DNA from: Thermodesulfobium narugense DSM 14796
GTDB lineage: Bacteria > Thermodesulfobiota > Thermodesulfobiia > Thermodesulfobiales > Thermodesulfobiaceae
Length of the DNA: 64,000 nucleotides
Direction: 5' to 3'
NCBI RefSeq assembly: GCF_000212395.1
Contig: NC_015499.1
Location: forward strand, 1,561,421-1,625,420
Part shown: positions 9,028 to 17,435 of the stretch, piece after piece
Numbering within the stretch: position 1 is the first letter of the stretch
Layout: the number at the start of each line of letters is the position of its first letter
The notes under the pieces: generated by a model
Seen by the model: the letters and a program-made list of their open reading frames with translations, nothing else
The model's database searches: none
What the model was told of the DNA's origin: nothing
Program-made: the position numbers and the translations under genes

Positions 9028-9386
9028 TATAATTTCCCTCCTTGCATTATTAAATCAGATCTCACAACATATCCTTTTGTATGAAGTAGCTGTTCTGAAA
9101 TTTTGCTAAGAGGATGTCCTGCAAATTCTTTATAAAATCTTTGTACTGTGGGATTTTCAAATGAAGCTGCCAAACCTGCTCCCTGCAATCTTTGATCGTC
9201 TTTGTAGAGACCTGCCTGTCTCATTGTTATATATTTATTTCTCTTTTTTATAACATCTGTTGCAGCAAATCCACCTATTGCTAAAACAGATACTAAAACC
9301 CCTGTAATTTTTAAAAAGGTTCTTCTACTTAGCAAAGCTGAAGACGGTTTTTCTTCATACTTGAAAGGAACTCTTATATCTTCCAT
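9027..9386 (-). CDS. hydB: [FeFe] hydrogenase small subunit with Tat signal
   Basis: This 119-residue small subunit of a periplasmic iron-only hydrogenase begins with a twin-arginine signal: SRRTFLKITG near 20-29, then a hydrophobic stretch ending in FAATD. The mature part is the small-subunit domain (FYKEFAGHPLSKISEQLLHT), matching the C-terminal domain that is fused to the large subunit in the hydrogenase at the left edge. HydA lacks its own signal, so HydB probably carries the folded HydAB complex through the Tat system, as in Desulfovibrio. It is preceded by GGAGGGAAATAG and lies 28 bases downstream of hydA. Confidence 0.93.
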   Translation of the reverse strand: MEDIRVPFKYEEKPSSALLSRRTFLKITGVLVSVLAIGGFAATDVIKKRNKYITMRQAGLYKDDQRLQGAGLAASFENPTVQRFYKEFAGHPLSKISEQLLHTKGYVVRSDLIMQGGKL

Positions 9387-9414
9387 CTATTTCCCTCCTT
9401 AAATCCAAATTTGC

Positions 9415-10764
9415 TTAAGCTTTTAATCCCAAAGGAAGTAACGGGTCTATCCAAGACGTCCCCATTGGATTAACCGGTTGTCCCCCACCATTTATACATC
9501 CTCCTGGACAGTTCATCACCTCTATGAAGTGATATTTAGAAGTTCCTTGTATCACATCACCAATAACCTCATCCAAGTGGTTTTTTATTCCGTTAACTAC
9601 TGCAACCTTTACATCTATTGAATTGCCCGATTTAAGAGGAATTCGGATTTCAGTTTCTTTCAAACCCGTTGTATGTCCTCTAACAGCATAGATATCCCAG
9701 CTTGGAGGATCATTTCCTGAAAGAACGTAATAAGCAGTTCTAAGAGCTGCCTCCATAACCCCACCGCTATTGCCAAATATTGTTGCAGCACCAGTATAAA
9801 TATCTAAAGGATCATTTTCCCCTTCTTCCGGCATCTCTAAAGGATTGATCCCCTTCATTTTAAGAAGTGTTGCTAAATCTCTTGTTGTAAGTACAGCATC
9901 AATGTCAGGGAAAGGAGAAGTATCTTTTGGAATCGAACCATTATTTTTTAAAAATTCATATGCTGATTTAAATTCTGGTCTACTAGCCTCAAATATTTTA
10001 GCAGTACAAGGCATTATTCCAACTGTATAAACCTTTCTTGGATCTACTTTCCATATATTTAAAGCAGCCCAGGTCTTCGCAGATGGGCCTGCCATTTGCA
10101 TGGGCGATTTTGCTCCTGATATATGAGGGAGAAGTTGAGGATGATATATTTCTGCATATCTAATCCATGCAGGACAACAACTTGTAAAGTGTGGCAGCGG
10201 ATGGTCTGCCATCTCCTTTAGCTCCTCGCTTCTTTCTCCAAGAAGCCAGTATCTTACTTTAGCTATAAATTCAAATCCCTCTTCCATTATTGTTTGATCG
10301 GCAGCTAAATTGTTTTCATACATTTTAAAACCTGCTTTTCTTAGCGCATTGTGAAGGCGTTTGACTGTCAGCGTTCCTGGCGGGGATCCAAATTCTTCTG
10401 CTATTGCTACACGAACAGCAGGAGCTGTTATTGCTACAACAGTTGTTTGAGGATCTTCAAGTTTTTTTGCAACCTCCTCAACAAAACTCATTTGCTCAAT
10501 TGCACCAAAGGGACAATTAATCAAACACTGTCCACAGGTAATACACTTCATTATGTCTATAGAATGAGCAACTCCTAATTCTCCCCTTATTGCATTTGCT
10601 GGACACTGCTCTCTACAAGTATCACATCCTACACATTTATTCTGATTAATTTTTATTATTCCTTTTAACTCCCCTGGTCTATAAGTACCTTCAGGCAATG
10701 GTCCCTTTACCCGTGAGTCCGGGCCTGGCAAAAAGGTAGTTACAGGCTGTGTAGTACTACTCAT
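9415..10764 (-). CDS. hydA: Periplasmic [FeFe] hydrogenase large subunit
   Basis: This catalytic subunit for H2 oxidation or production uses an H-cluster. Starting at the ATG at 10764, with AAAGGAGGG in front, it has 449 residues. The longer open frame reaching 10914 has no ribosome-binding site. Two ferredoxin-like [4Fe-4S] motifs lie near 34-45 (CVGCDTCREQCP) and 64-75 (CITCGQCLINCP). H-cluster motifs TSCCPAW, MPCTAKIFE and MNCPGGCINGGGQP are complete. It has no export signal, and HydB provides one. It is the first gene of the hydA-hydB-cytochrome b operon. Its 5' region has several strong hairpins and an upstream insertion sequence. Confidence 0.95.
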   Translation of the reverse strand: MSSTTQPVTTFLPGPDSRVKGPLPEGTYRPGELKGIIKINQNKCVGCDTCREQCPANAIRGELGVAHSIDIMKCITCGQCLINCPFGAIEQMSFVEEVAKKLEDPQTTVVAITAPAVRVAIAEEFGSPPGTLTVKRLHNALRKAGFKMYENNLAADQTIMEEGFEFIAKVRYWLLGERSEELKEMADHPLPHFTSCCPAWIRYAEIYHPQLLPHISGAKSPMQMAGPSAKTWAALNIWKVDPRKVYTVGIMPCTAKIFEASRPEFKSAYEFLKNNGSIPKDTSPFPDIDAVLTTRDLATLLKMKGINPLEMPEEGENDPLDIYTGAATIFGNSGGVMEAALRTAYYVLSGNDPPSWDIYAVRGHTTGLKETEIRIPLKSGNSIDVKVAVVNGIKNHLDEVIGDVIQGTSKYHFIEVMNCPGGCINGGGQPVNPMGTSWIDPLLPLGLKA

Positions 10765-11112
10765 AAAAATCCCTCCTTTGGCATACTTTTTTTTGGCATT
10801 TTTAATTTTGGGGGGGATCCTTCTTCCCCCCCAAACAACCGCAATCCCTGGCCACAACTCCAATTGCATTCGATTCCTAATCGAATTAGGCGTAAAAACA
10901 TTAAAATAAAACAAATATGACTAACTCATTATCCATAACCTCCTTTCAAAAGAAAAAGCCACGAAAGCTAAACGTAATAACCATTACGCCTTCGCCTTCA
11001 TGGCTTTTTGATAACAACCTTATTAATTTAAAAACCCTAATTCATTTAGGGCAATCTTAGCTATGCTAAGTTGCATAGATGATATCAAAAAACAATTTAA
11101 GTGTCAACCTTA
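10765..11112 (-). promoter_or_regulatory. Structured leader region of the hydA operon
   Basis: Reading on the minus strand, three hairpins precede hydA. The first pairs 11009-10994 with 10968-10953 (16 bp with two G-U pairs, AAAAAGCC...GGCTTTTT) around an inner CGTAAT/ATTACG hairpin at 10988-10973. The second is a CCTAAT/ATTAGG palindrome at 10876-10890. The third is a 10-bp TTTGGGGGGG/CCCCCCCAAA stem at 10835-10807, remarkable in such AT-rich DNA. Between the first and second, a strong AAAGGAGG precedes an 11-codon ORF (10936-10901) that could be a leader peptide. Attenuation or mRNA stabilisation is inferred. No known riboswitch is recognised. Confidence 0.5.
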
Positions 11113-11113
11113 C

Positions 11114-11175
11114 GAATTGCTTCATCAAAAATCTAAACGAAATACAATCGTTGCCTCAAATAAAAAATCTAAATG
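11114..11175 (+). repeat. Left doubled end of the insertion sequence
   Basis: Two tandem copies of a transposase-binding-like motif, core TTGCYTCA-N-AAAATCTAAA, start at 11118 and 11150. The inner copy best matches the inverted complement of the right outer end (GTTGCCTCATTTAAAAACC). Confidence 0.6.
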
Positions 11176-11226
11176 AAAATAATAAGCCTCTTAGAATAGT
11201 AGTTACTATAACTCTGGAGGCTAGAA

Positions 11227-12480
11227 ATGGGGTTAACGATGAAGGAAAGAAAATCAGTGGTGAGTGAAATTGCAAAAAGATATAAAAAAGCAAGCAAGAA
11301 ACAAAAAGGCATAATTTTAGATGAGTTAATAGCTTTGACTGGATACAATCGTAGTTATGCATCTTTTCTTTTAAGCAGTCATGAGAAGATAGTAAGGATG
11401 AATAACAGAGTTTTAAAAGTAGATTTAACGATGAAGAAAAAGAAAAAGAAAAGCAAATATTATGATGATGATGTAAAAAAGGCGTTAATTAAGGTATGGG
11501 ACGTTTTAGATTGTCCATGTGGCAAAAGGTTAAAACCTGTTCTTCCTGAAATAATATATAAACTTAAAGAGTTTAAAGAAATACAAATTGAAAGGGATGT
11601 AGAAGAAAAACTCTTTAAGATAAGCGCATCTACTATAGACAGAATACTTTCAGAATACAAAAGAATGAATAAACCAAAGGGAAAGACATATACAAAACCA
11701 GGCAGCCTTCTTAAAAGCCAGATCCCTATAAGGACATTTTCAGAATGGGACGAAAGTATACCTGGATATTTAGAAATAGACCTTGTAGGTCATGAAGGAG
11801 GAGATCTAAGAGGAGAATTTATCCAAACTCTAACTGCAGTTGACATTTGCACCGGTTGGATAGAAATAGATGCTTTAAGAAATAAAGCTCAAAGGTGGGT
11901 TTTTGAATCAATAGATGAAATAAAGAAACGCTTGCCTTTTAAACTCTTTGGAATTGATTCTGATAATGGAGCAGAGTTTATAAATCATCAACTTCATCGC
12001 TATTGTGTTGAAAATAATATAACGTTCACAAGGTCAAGAAAATATAGAAAAAACGATAATTGCTATGTTGAACAGAAAAACTACTCTGTAGTAAGAAAAT
12101 ATGTTGGTTATTTTAGATATGATAGAGAAGTTGAGCTAATAACTTTAAAAAGGCTTTATGAAAGCCTAAGGCTATATATAAACTTTTTTCAGCCTGTAAT
12201 GAAACAAATCTCAAAAGAAAGAATTGGAAGTAAAGTTACAAAAAAATACGATAAAGCAAGAACTCCTTATCAAAGAATATTAGAAAATCCTGGTGTAGAA
12301 AAAATAGATAAAGAAAAGCTAATAGAACAGTATACAAAATTAAATCCAGCTGAACTTCAAAGAGAAATAGTAAAACTTCAAAAAAAATTACTAGAAGATA
12401 TATCCATAAAGGAAGAAGTAAGAAACTCTATTAAAAAAATTAGCAAAAACAAAGATAAAATATGTTATGGTTATGTTTAG
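11227..12480 (+). CDS. DDE integrase-core transposase
   Basis: This 417-residue transposase has an N-terminal helix-turn-helix region (TGYNRSYASFLL near 38-50), basic linkers, and an rve/integrase catalytic core. The acidic triad is visible: EIDLVGHEGG, then GIDSDNGAEF, then a Glu exactly 35 residues after the second Asp (CYVEQKN), giving the D-35-E spacing of IS481/ISNCY-type elements. CTGGAGG precedes the ATG. The frame is intact, so the element may still be active. A coiled-coil-like Lys/Glu-rich tail closes the protein. I cannot assign the IS subgroup without a search. Confidence 0.92.
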   Translation: MGLTMKERKSVVSEIAKRYKKASKKQKGIILDELIALTGYNRSYASFLLSSHEKIVRMNNRVLKVDLTMKKKKKKSKYYDDDVKKALIKVWDVLDCPCGKRLKPVLPEIIYKLKEFKEIQIERDVEEKLFKISASTIDRILSEYKRMNKPKGKTYTKPGSLLKSQIPIRTFSEWDESIPGYLEIDLVGHEGGDLRGEFIQTLTAVDICTGWIEIDALRNKAQRWVFESIDEIKKRLPFKLFGIDSDNGAEFINHQLHRYCVENNITFTRSRKYRKNDNCYVEQKNYSVVRKYVGYFRYDREVELITLKRLYESLRLYINFFQPVMKQISKERIGSKVTKKYDKARTPYQRILENPGVEKIDKEKLIEQYTKLNPAELQREIVKLQKKLLEDISIKEEVRNSIKKISKNKDKICYGYV

Positions 12481-12537
12481 AATTTTAAGTGAGGCAACGA
12501 ATACAACTTCCTTTAGGTTTTTAAATGAGGCAACACG
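12481..12537 (+). repeat. Right doubled end of the insertion sequence
   Basis: Two copies of (A)AGTGAGGCAACG / AAATGAGGCAACACG, spaced about 35 bases apart directly after the transposase stop, mirror the doubled left end. Confidence 0.6.
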
Positions 12538-12696
12538 CCTTAAGGGTGTTAACTGTTAACGGACAGTGATTTCACTCCTTAAGAAGACGCTAATTTTGTC
12601 ACTATGATGGCAAAGTTTTTTGAGTTTTAAAGAATCACGCAAAGTTTTTGTAATTGAACAAACAATTTAAGGCAATATCAAAAAAATAAAAAACTC

Positions 12697-12725
12697 TTGC
12701 AAACAATTTTTAAATGTGATAATAT
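12697..12725 (+). promoter_or_regulatory. Promoter of tRNA-Asp
   Basis: TTGCAA (12697-12702), a 17-base spacer and TAATAT (12720-12725) form a good housekeeping-type promoter ending 14 bases before the tRNA. The 150 bases between the insertion sequence and this promoter show no other feature. Confidence 0.6.
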
Positions 12726-12739
12726 ACTTTTCATTCAAA

Positions 12740-12816
12740 GGGGTGGTGGTGTAGAGGCCTAACACACCTGCCTGTCACGCAGGAGATCGCGAGTTCGAAT
12801 CTCGTCCACCCCGCCA
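12740..12816 (+). tRNA. tRNA-Asp (GTC)
   Basis: The 77-base sequence folds as a cloverleaf. GGGGTGG pairs with CCACCCC in the acceptor stem. The anticodon loop CTGTCAC, with stem CCTGC/GCAGG, carries GTC, and the T-loop is GTTCGAATC. The CCA end is encoded after discriminator G (12813). Confidence 0.96.
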
Positions 12817-12934
12817 CTAAAACCGCCATCTTTCTTTTAAAATTTTAAATAAGAGAAAGCTCTAGTCTATTTTTAATTCTCTTCTAATTTTTAGGTTTAT
12901 AATGGATTAACTAACACATTTAAAAGAGGTTGTG

Positions 12935-13636
12935 TTGAAGAGAAAAATACTAATTTTAATATTGTTCTTTTTTATAAGCATAACTTTCAGTAGTTGTTCC
13001 TTTGCTATTACTCTTAAGCCGGGGGACATATCAGATGACGTCCAAAATATAAAAGAAAAACTTTATGACTTAGGCTATAACGTCACAGTTAACAAAGTTT
13101 ACGATGAAAAGACCGAAAGAGCTGTAAAACTTTATCAAAAGGAAGCAAAACTGCCAATCACTGGTATAGTTGATGATATAACATATCAGTGTCTCACAAT
13201 GGGAAGAATGACTGTAATAGAAAAGTATAAGACTTTTGATCTTGCGTCATTGGCTAGACAAATGGACTTTAATTCAAATCCTATAATAAGAACTGCAATA
13301 AGGTTTATGGGTATCTCATACAGATGGGGAGGAGAGCTTCCATCTACAGGATTTGATTGTTCTGGATTCGTTCAATATGTCTTTAGGCTAAACGGCATAT
13401 ATCTTCCCAGAACAGCTGATCTACAATATGATGCAGGGAGGCCAATTTCAATATCAGAGCTTAGACCAGGAGATTTGGTATTCTTTACTACATATCTTCC
13501 TGGAGCATCTCATGATGGTATATATATTGGAAACGGCAAGTTTATAGCAGCAAATACTAGCACAGGAGTGAGCATCTGTTCTCTGGATGATCCATACTGG
13601 AAAAGTAGATATTATGGAGCTGTTAGAATTCAATAA
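12935..13636 (+). CDS. Secreted NlpC/P60 peptidoglycan endopeptidase
   Basis: This exported cell-wall hydrolase cleaves peptide stems of peptidoglycan. An N-terminal signal peptide (hydrophobic to about residue 24, cleavage near SFA) precedes a peptidoglycan-binding-1 domain (PGDISDDVQNIKEKLYDLGY...GIVDD) and a C40 catalytic domain. The nucleophile is in DCSGFV (C142) and the histidine in SHDGIYIG (H193). I choose TTG at 12935 because AGAGGT then sits at a workable spacing. A GTG one codon earlier is too close. It is a single gene convergent with ispE, overlapping its end by 14 bases. Confidence 0.9.
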   Translation: MKRKILILILFFFISITFSSCSFAITLKPGDISDDVQNIKEKLYDLGYNVTVNKVYDEKTERAVKLYQKEAKLPITGIVDDITYQCLTMGRMTVIEKYKTFDLASLARQMDFNSNPIIRTAIRFMGISYRWGGELPSTGFDCSGFVQYVFRLNGIYLPRTADLQYDAGRPISISELRPGDLVFFTTYLPGASHDGIYIGNGKFIAANTSTGVSICSLDDPYWKSRYYGAVRIQ

Positions 13637-14453
13637 GTCTCAACTCGAAAGGCTTTATGCGTGAATTAACTATTCTCCCCATTTCAGATAATTTTTTTTC
13701 TATCTGCTTTGGTTTATTTGTTTTAGCAAAAAAAACTGAACCAGAACCGCTCATCAAATTCCATTCACACTCTTCATTTAGGATTTCTTTAATTTTTTTC
13801 AATTCAACATCTGAGGACAAAACTAAGTCTTCAAAAACATTGCCAGGTCTAATAATATCTTTCTTTTTCGCATCAAAAAACTGTTTTGTATAATTACTAA
13901 CTTGAGGATTTTTATCAAACAAGTCATAGGCAAAGGAAGTTGATATTCCTTTATTTGGAATTACTAATATTATTTCTTCGTTCAAATAGTCATCCAATTT
14001 AAAAACCCTTTCCCCCCTACCTTCCACCAGGCACATTCCGCCATAAAAAAAATAGGCTATATCGGATCCAAAATTCATTGATATAGCAACTAATTCTTCT
14101 CTAGATAATCCTAAAGAAAAAATCAAATTAATAGCATATAAAAAAGCTGCAGCATCACTAGATCCCCCTCCCAAACCACCCTTTAGAGGAATGTTTTTAC
14201 CTAAATATAAATATAGACCACTTTTAATATCAAAATTCAAAGACATATAATCCCACACTTTATGGATAATGTTATCCTTTATTTCAGCATTAGAATCAAT
14301 TACTAATCTTTTCTCCTTTACAAGTTCTAAGCGTAATAAATCAAAAAGTTCAATACTATGAAACACCGATCTTATTTCATGATAACCATCCGGATATTTG
14401 CCTATTATGTCAAGACTCAAGTTAACTTTAGCAAATGCATTAATTTCAAAAAT
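13623..14453 (-). CDS. ispE: 4-diphosphocytidyl-2-C-methyl-D-erythritol kinase, ATT start
   Basis: A GHMP-family kinase of the MEP isoprenoid pathway, phosphorylating CDP-methylerythritol. The conserved N-terminus FAKVNLSLDIIGKYPDGYHEI and the ATP loop PLKGGLGGGSSDAAA are present. The first standard start codon in frame, TTG at 14420, would cut into the conserved substrate-binding strand. Extending back gives MFEINAFAKVNLS from an ATT at 14453-14451, with TAGGAGAG 9 bases upstream. The TAG in that motif is an in-frame stop, so no ATG, GTG or TTG can begin the full protein. From ATT the protein has 276 residues, a normal length. Confidence 0.93.
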   Translation of the reverse strand: MFEINAFAKVNLSLDIIGKYPDGYHEIRSVFHSIELFDLLRLELVKEKRLVIDSNAEIKDNIIHKVWDYMSLNFDIKSGLYLYLGKNIPLKGGLGGGSSDAAAFLYAINLIFSLGLSREELVAISMNFGSDIAYFFYGGMCLVEGRGERVFKLDDYLNEEIILVIPNKGISTSFAYDLFDKNPQVSNYTKQFFDAKKKDIIRPGNVFEDLVLSSDVELKKIKEILNEECEWNLMSGSGSVFFAKTNKPKQIEKKLSEMGRIVNSRIKPFELRLIEF

Positions 14454-14559
14454 GTCTTTTCTCTCCTAACTTTAGAAAATTTAGCTCAATTTAATTAAAA
14501 AATAACTTATATCAGACTATAATTGATATAATATTTTAAACTATAAAAGGAGTAAAACT

Positions 14560-15225
14560 TTGGAACAACTTTCTAATTTAGTAAACGTAATCTACACCAA
14601 TGTTATAAATTTGAACATAAGTATATGGACCTTTTATTTTATTGCTTTTGTTTGGCTTTCTTTAGACTCAATGGGATTGCCGCTACCCTATGAGGGGATG
14701 TTGCTAATTACTGGTGCTCTAGTAGGAGCAGGCTTTATAAATCCACTAGAATCAGTTATTTTAACTATCTTTTCTACAGTTTTCGGAGCCTGTTTGTCCT
14801 TTTTGATAGGGACAAGATTAAAGTTCTTTACGTCTAAACTTAGTGCAAAATACAAAAATATATTAGATCGTATTTTATACCTTATCGAGGGAGAAAAAGG
14901 TTTTATTATACTAATAATTGTACGTTTTTTGCCTGGAATTAGACATTTTTCTTCTTACATTGCAGGTATTTCAAGAGTTGACTTAAAGAATTTCCTTCTT
15001 CCCACCACAATAGGCAGTTCTGTCTGGAGCATTTTTGTGTTAATAGTAGGATTTTCTGGAATAGAAAGCATAAAGATGTTCAAAGAAAATTCACTCTTAG
15101 CATCCTTAATTCTCGTAATTACAATTACCCTATTCGGATATATTTATTTTTCTCTCCACAAGCATAGCAAAAGAATTCTTAAGGTTAAAAAAGGAGAAGT
15201 TTATGAAAAAGAGACTATTAATTGA
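14560..15225 (+). CDS. DedA-family membrane protein
   Basis: This 221-residue integral membrane protein belongs to the DedA/SNARE-associated (VTT domain) family, implicated in lipid carrier (undecaprenyl phosphate or phospholipid) transport and envelope homeostasis. Typical features are the LPLPYEGMLL region near 47-55 (family LPxPxE), and VRFLPGIRHFSSYIAG near 121-136 matching the conserved F/Y-x-R-x2-P-x-R-x3 motif. TAAAAGGAG precedes a TTG start, and a TATAAT box lies upstream near 14519-14533. Its end overlaps the next gene by 23 bases. Confidence 0.85.
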   Translation: MEQLSNLVNVIYTNVINLNISIWTFYFIAFVWLSLDSMGLPLPYEGMLLITGALVGAGFINPLESVILTIFSTVFGACLSFLIGTRLKFFTSKLSAKYKNILDRILYLIEGEKGFIILIIVRFLPGIRHFSSYIAGISRVDLKNFLLPTTIGSSVWSIFVLIVGFSGIESIKMFKENSLLASLILVITITLFGYIYFSLHKHSKRILKVKKGEVYEKETIN

Positions 15226-15568
15226 AATGGGTATGGGAGTTGACCAACATGGCCAATCTCCTACTAAAGCAGCAATAAAGGCTATTAAAAACGCAATTCA
15301 AAACGTATATATAACTGGTTTAATAGAGATATTCAACGTTAAAAATTTAAGCGAGATTGAAATCGTTGCTGAATTAGCACTTCCTCATCCTGCAGAAGTG
15401 AACATTGAAGAAGTGAAAAAAGCTTTCCCAATTCAAGGCAATATAGAAGTAATAGTTAAAGAGGGAGGAATGTCAATAAGGGCTCTTAAAATAGAAGAAC
15501 TAAAGGATATTAGCAACGAAATAATTATTTGTTGTGCAGCTGTAAGCGTATTCGTAAACGTAAACTAA
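15203..15568 (+). CDS. Lin0512-family conserved protein
   Basis: A 121-residue protein matching the small conserved Lin0512 family, usually annotated as hypothetical. It starts with KRLLIEMGMGVDQHGQ and has the tandem-like alpha/beta pattern typical of the family. Function is unknown. AAAAGGAGAAG precedes the ATG inside the end of the DedA gene, so it is translationally coupled. It converges with the nicotinate phosphoribosyltransferase gene, overlapping by 4 bases. Confidence 0.8.
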   Translation: MKKRLLIEMGMGVDQHGQSPTKAAIKAIKNAIQNVYITGLIEIFNVKNLSEIEIVAELALPHPAEVNIEEVKKAFPIQGNIEVIVKEGGMSIRALKIEELKDISNEIIICCAAVSVFVNVN

Positions 15569-16716
15569 AAAACACTATCTATTTTTGAAATGTTTTCGAG
15601 AGTTCTTTTTCTTATTGTTGCATCATCTGGGTAGGGCTCTTCAATAGGGACAAGAAGAGATGTTGCTTTTGACTTACAAGCTGGACAAATAAATTCAGGA
15701 TTTTTCTCTTTAAAAACAACAAATCTCTTATCACATACAGGACAATATATTAAGTCTTTTTGTCCTGATTTTTTACCCCTTTTTGCAATTGGCTCTTCTT
15801 CAATCTCTACAATATCCATTGAAAAATTTATTATAGGTGCATTTGTTAAAGCGGTACCTACACCAAAAATATCTACCACATCACACAGATCTTTAGCTAT
15901 ATATTCGTCTATACCCCCAGAAAGCACAATTTTAACTTTCTCAAAACCTCTTATATCAAGTTCCCATCTTACCTCTTCTACAATTTTCCTCACATTTCCT
16001 CTTCTGGATGAAGGAGTATCAAGCCTAACAGCATACAACCTTTCGCCCAAAAGCCTGGCAGCTTCAATGGCTTCAAATTTCTCATCACAAAAAGTATCAA
16101 TTAGAGCAATTCTGGGAATATCCTTTTCGATTACATCATCAAAAGCTTTAAGCGCTTCTTTTAAAGAACCTATAAGAAGTATAAGAGAATGAGGCATTGT
16201 ACCTCTTGGAGTTTGATTTATTACTTTAGCTCCAATAATACTTGAGACGCCATCACATCCTCCAATATAAGCATTTCTTTCAAGGTGAGCAGTAATTGAA
16301 GGATGTGCACGTCTGGAACCAAAAGAAATAAGCTCTTTAGATCCTATAATCTTTTTAATTCTAGCTGCCTTTGTAGCTACTGCAGATGCCTGGCAAAGAA
16401 TGCCCAGCAAGGCAGTTTCAAAAATAGCAAAATCCAAATAGTTTCCCTTTATTGTTAAAACAGGTTCATCAGGATAAAAAATGCTGCCTTCTTTAAGGGA
16501 TAAAACTTCTATGTCTTTTAACTCATTGAGAATTAATCTGGCTTCATTAATGCCTGCAAAAATAGCCCAATTATAACCGGGCGGAAAAGAAGAGGCTTTA
16601 ATTTCAGCTACAACTTTTTTATTAACACCTTTTTCCTTAAGGATTCTAAAGGTTCTTAAAAAGTAAGAATCAGCAGTAAGGCCGTCTATTATGTCATCAA
16701 AATTTGAAATAAGCAC
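15565..16716 (-). CDS. pncB: Nicotinate phosphoribosyltransferase
   Basis: A 383-residue enzyme of NAD salvage that joins nicotinate and PRPP. The N-terminus (LTADSYFLRTF) and blocks such as FGSRRAHPS, RGTMPHS, ALIDTF, VRLDTPS and LSGGIDEY are typical. The C-terminus adds a Zn-ribbon-like segment with YCPVCDK and FICPACK cysteine pairs, seen in archaeal and clostridial members. The start is a GTG just after the thyX stop. It lies in a run with thyX and rpmE, which share only housekeeping roles. Regulation is not visible. Confidence 0.9.
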   Translation of the reverse strand: MLISNFDDIIDGLTADSYFLRTFRILKEKGVNKKVVAEIKASSFPPGYNWAIFAGINEARLILNELKDIEVLSLKEGSIFYPDEPVLTIKGNYLDFAIFETALLGILCQASAVATKAARIKKIIGSKELISFGSRRAHPSITAHLERNAYIGGCDGVSSIIGAKVINQTPRGTMPHSLILLIGSLKEALKAFDDVIEKDIPRIALIDTFCDEKFEAIEAARLLGERLYAVRLDTPSSRRGNVRKIVEEVRWELDIRGFEKVKIVLSGGIDEYIAKDLCDVVDIFGVGTALTNAPIINFSMDIVEIEEEPIAKRGKKSGQKDLIYCPVCDKRFVVFKEKNPEFICPACKSKATSLLVPIEEPYPDDATIRKRTLENISKIDSVF

Positions 16717-16721
16717 TTCTT

Positions 16722-17435
16722 TCAGGACTCTTTTTTTGGTTTTCTACCACAAGATTTCTCCTCATTGCAGTATCCTATGATTTCGCACTTTGGACACAAG
16801 AATTCTGATAGAAAAGGAGAAACCTCAAAAACCCTCTTTTTAATCTCTTCAAAAACTGATCGAATCTCCCACTGAGCTCTTTGACAAAGTCTGAGACTTG
16901 AAGCGTGCATAAGTTCTCTGAAATTCATTGTCATAACAAGAGAGGTGTGTGTACTATTTGGCAAAATATATCTTGCATCCTCAGCAGGAACTCCTTTAGA
17001 CAAAAGATCCTCATAGAGCCTTCTGCCCAATTCCAAATAATCCCTATATTTAGTCAAAATCGAGGAATGTTTTTGAAAAGATGGAGGAAAAACGTATAAA
17101 TCCTCAATTTCAACTCTTTTGTCAGAACCTGAAGCTAAGGCTTTTGCACCAAACCTTGTATATCGTTGGCTTTTCTGGGTAAACGAAGCAATTCTGTGTC
17201 TTACAAGCTGGTGAGAACAGGATCTAGAAATGTTTTCAATACCAAACGTAAAAGAAGCGTGCTCAAAGGGAGTATGATGCCCCATTTTATATAACCTTTT
17301 CACAAGATCTTGAGCTTCATCTTCTTTGAGTTCAGAATAAACATCAAAAATAGATTTATTTGTAATAGACACCCTTGCCCCTAGGGCAATAGCCCTGACA
17401 GGGTCTGGAGTATTGTAAATTAGAGAAACTTTAAT
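16722..17435 (-). CDS. thyX: Flavin-dependent thymidylate synthase, ATT start
   Basis: ThyX makes dTMP from dUMP with FAD and methylenetetrahydrofolate. The signature [17 protein letters not shown] is complete, as are HTPFEHASF and the C-terminal [10 protein letters not shown]. The only ordinary start codon, GTG at 17372, falls inside the conserved N-terminal strand. The frame continues upstream as [22 protein letters not shown], typical of ThyX, back to an ATT at 17435-17433 that overlaps the rpmE stop (ATTAA) and follows GGGAG at 9-10 bases. From ATT the protein is 237 residues, with an extra Cys-rich C-terminus ([16 protein letters not shown]). Confidence 0.92.
   Translation of the reverse strand: MKVSLIYNTPDPVRAIALGARVSITNKSIFDVYSELKEDEAQDLVKRLYKMGHHTPFEHASFTFGIENISRSCSHQLVRHRIASFTQKSQRYTRFGAKALASGSDKRVEIEDLYVFPPSFQKHSSILTKYRDYLELGRRLYEDLLSKGVPAEDARYILPNSTHTSLVMTMNFRELMHASSLRLCQRAQWEIRSVFEEIKKRVFEVSPFLSEFLCPKCEIIGYCNEEKSCGRKPKKES

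Larger units (their letters stand above)
11113..12537 (+). mobile_element. Insertion sequence with doubled terminal repeats
   Basis: A single transposase gene is flanked by related inverted ends, and each end is duplicated. On the left, an outer copy at 11114-11125 (GAATTGCTTCAT) is followed 36 bases later by an inner copy at 11149-11175 (CGTTGCCTCAAAT...TCTAAATG). On the right, the inner GTGAGGCAACGA (12490-12501) and outer AAATGAGGCAACACG (12523-12537) copies are inverted matches. Exact borders are uncertain because no clean target duplication is visible. The element sits just upstream of the hydA leader and points away from it. Confidence 0.75.

Noticed and set aside
10765-10914. N-terminal extension of HydA up to 10914
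   Set aside because: It includes the G7/C7 hairpin and shows no hydrogenase similarity; AAAGGAGGG sits before the ATG at 10764.
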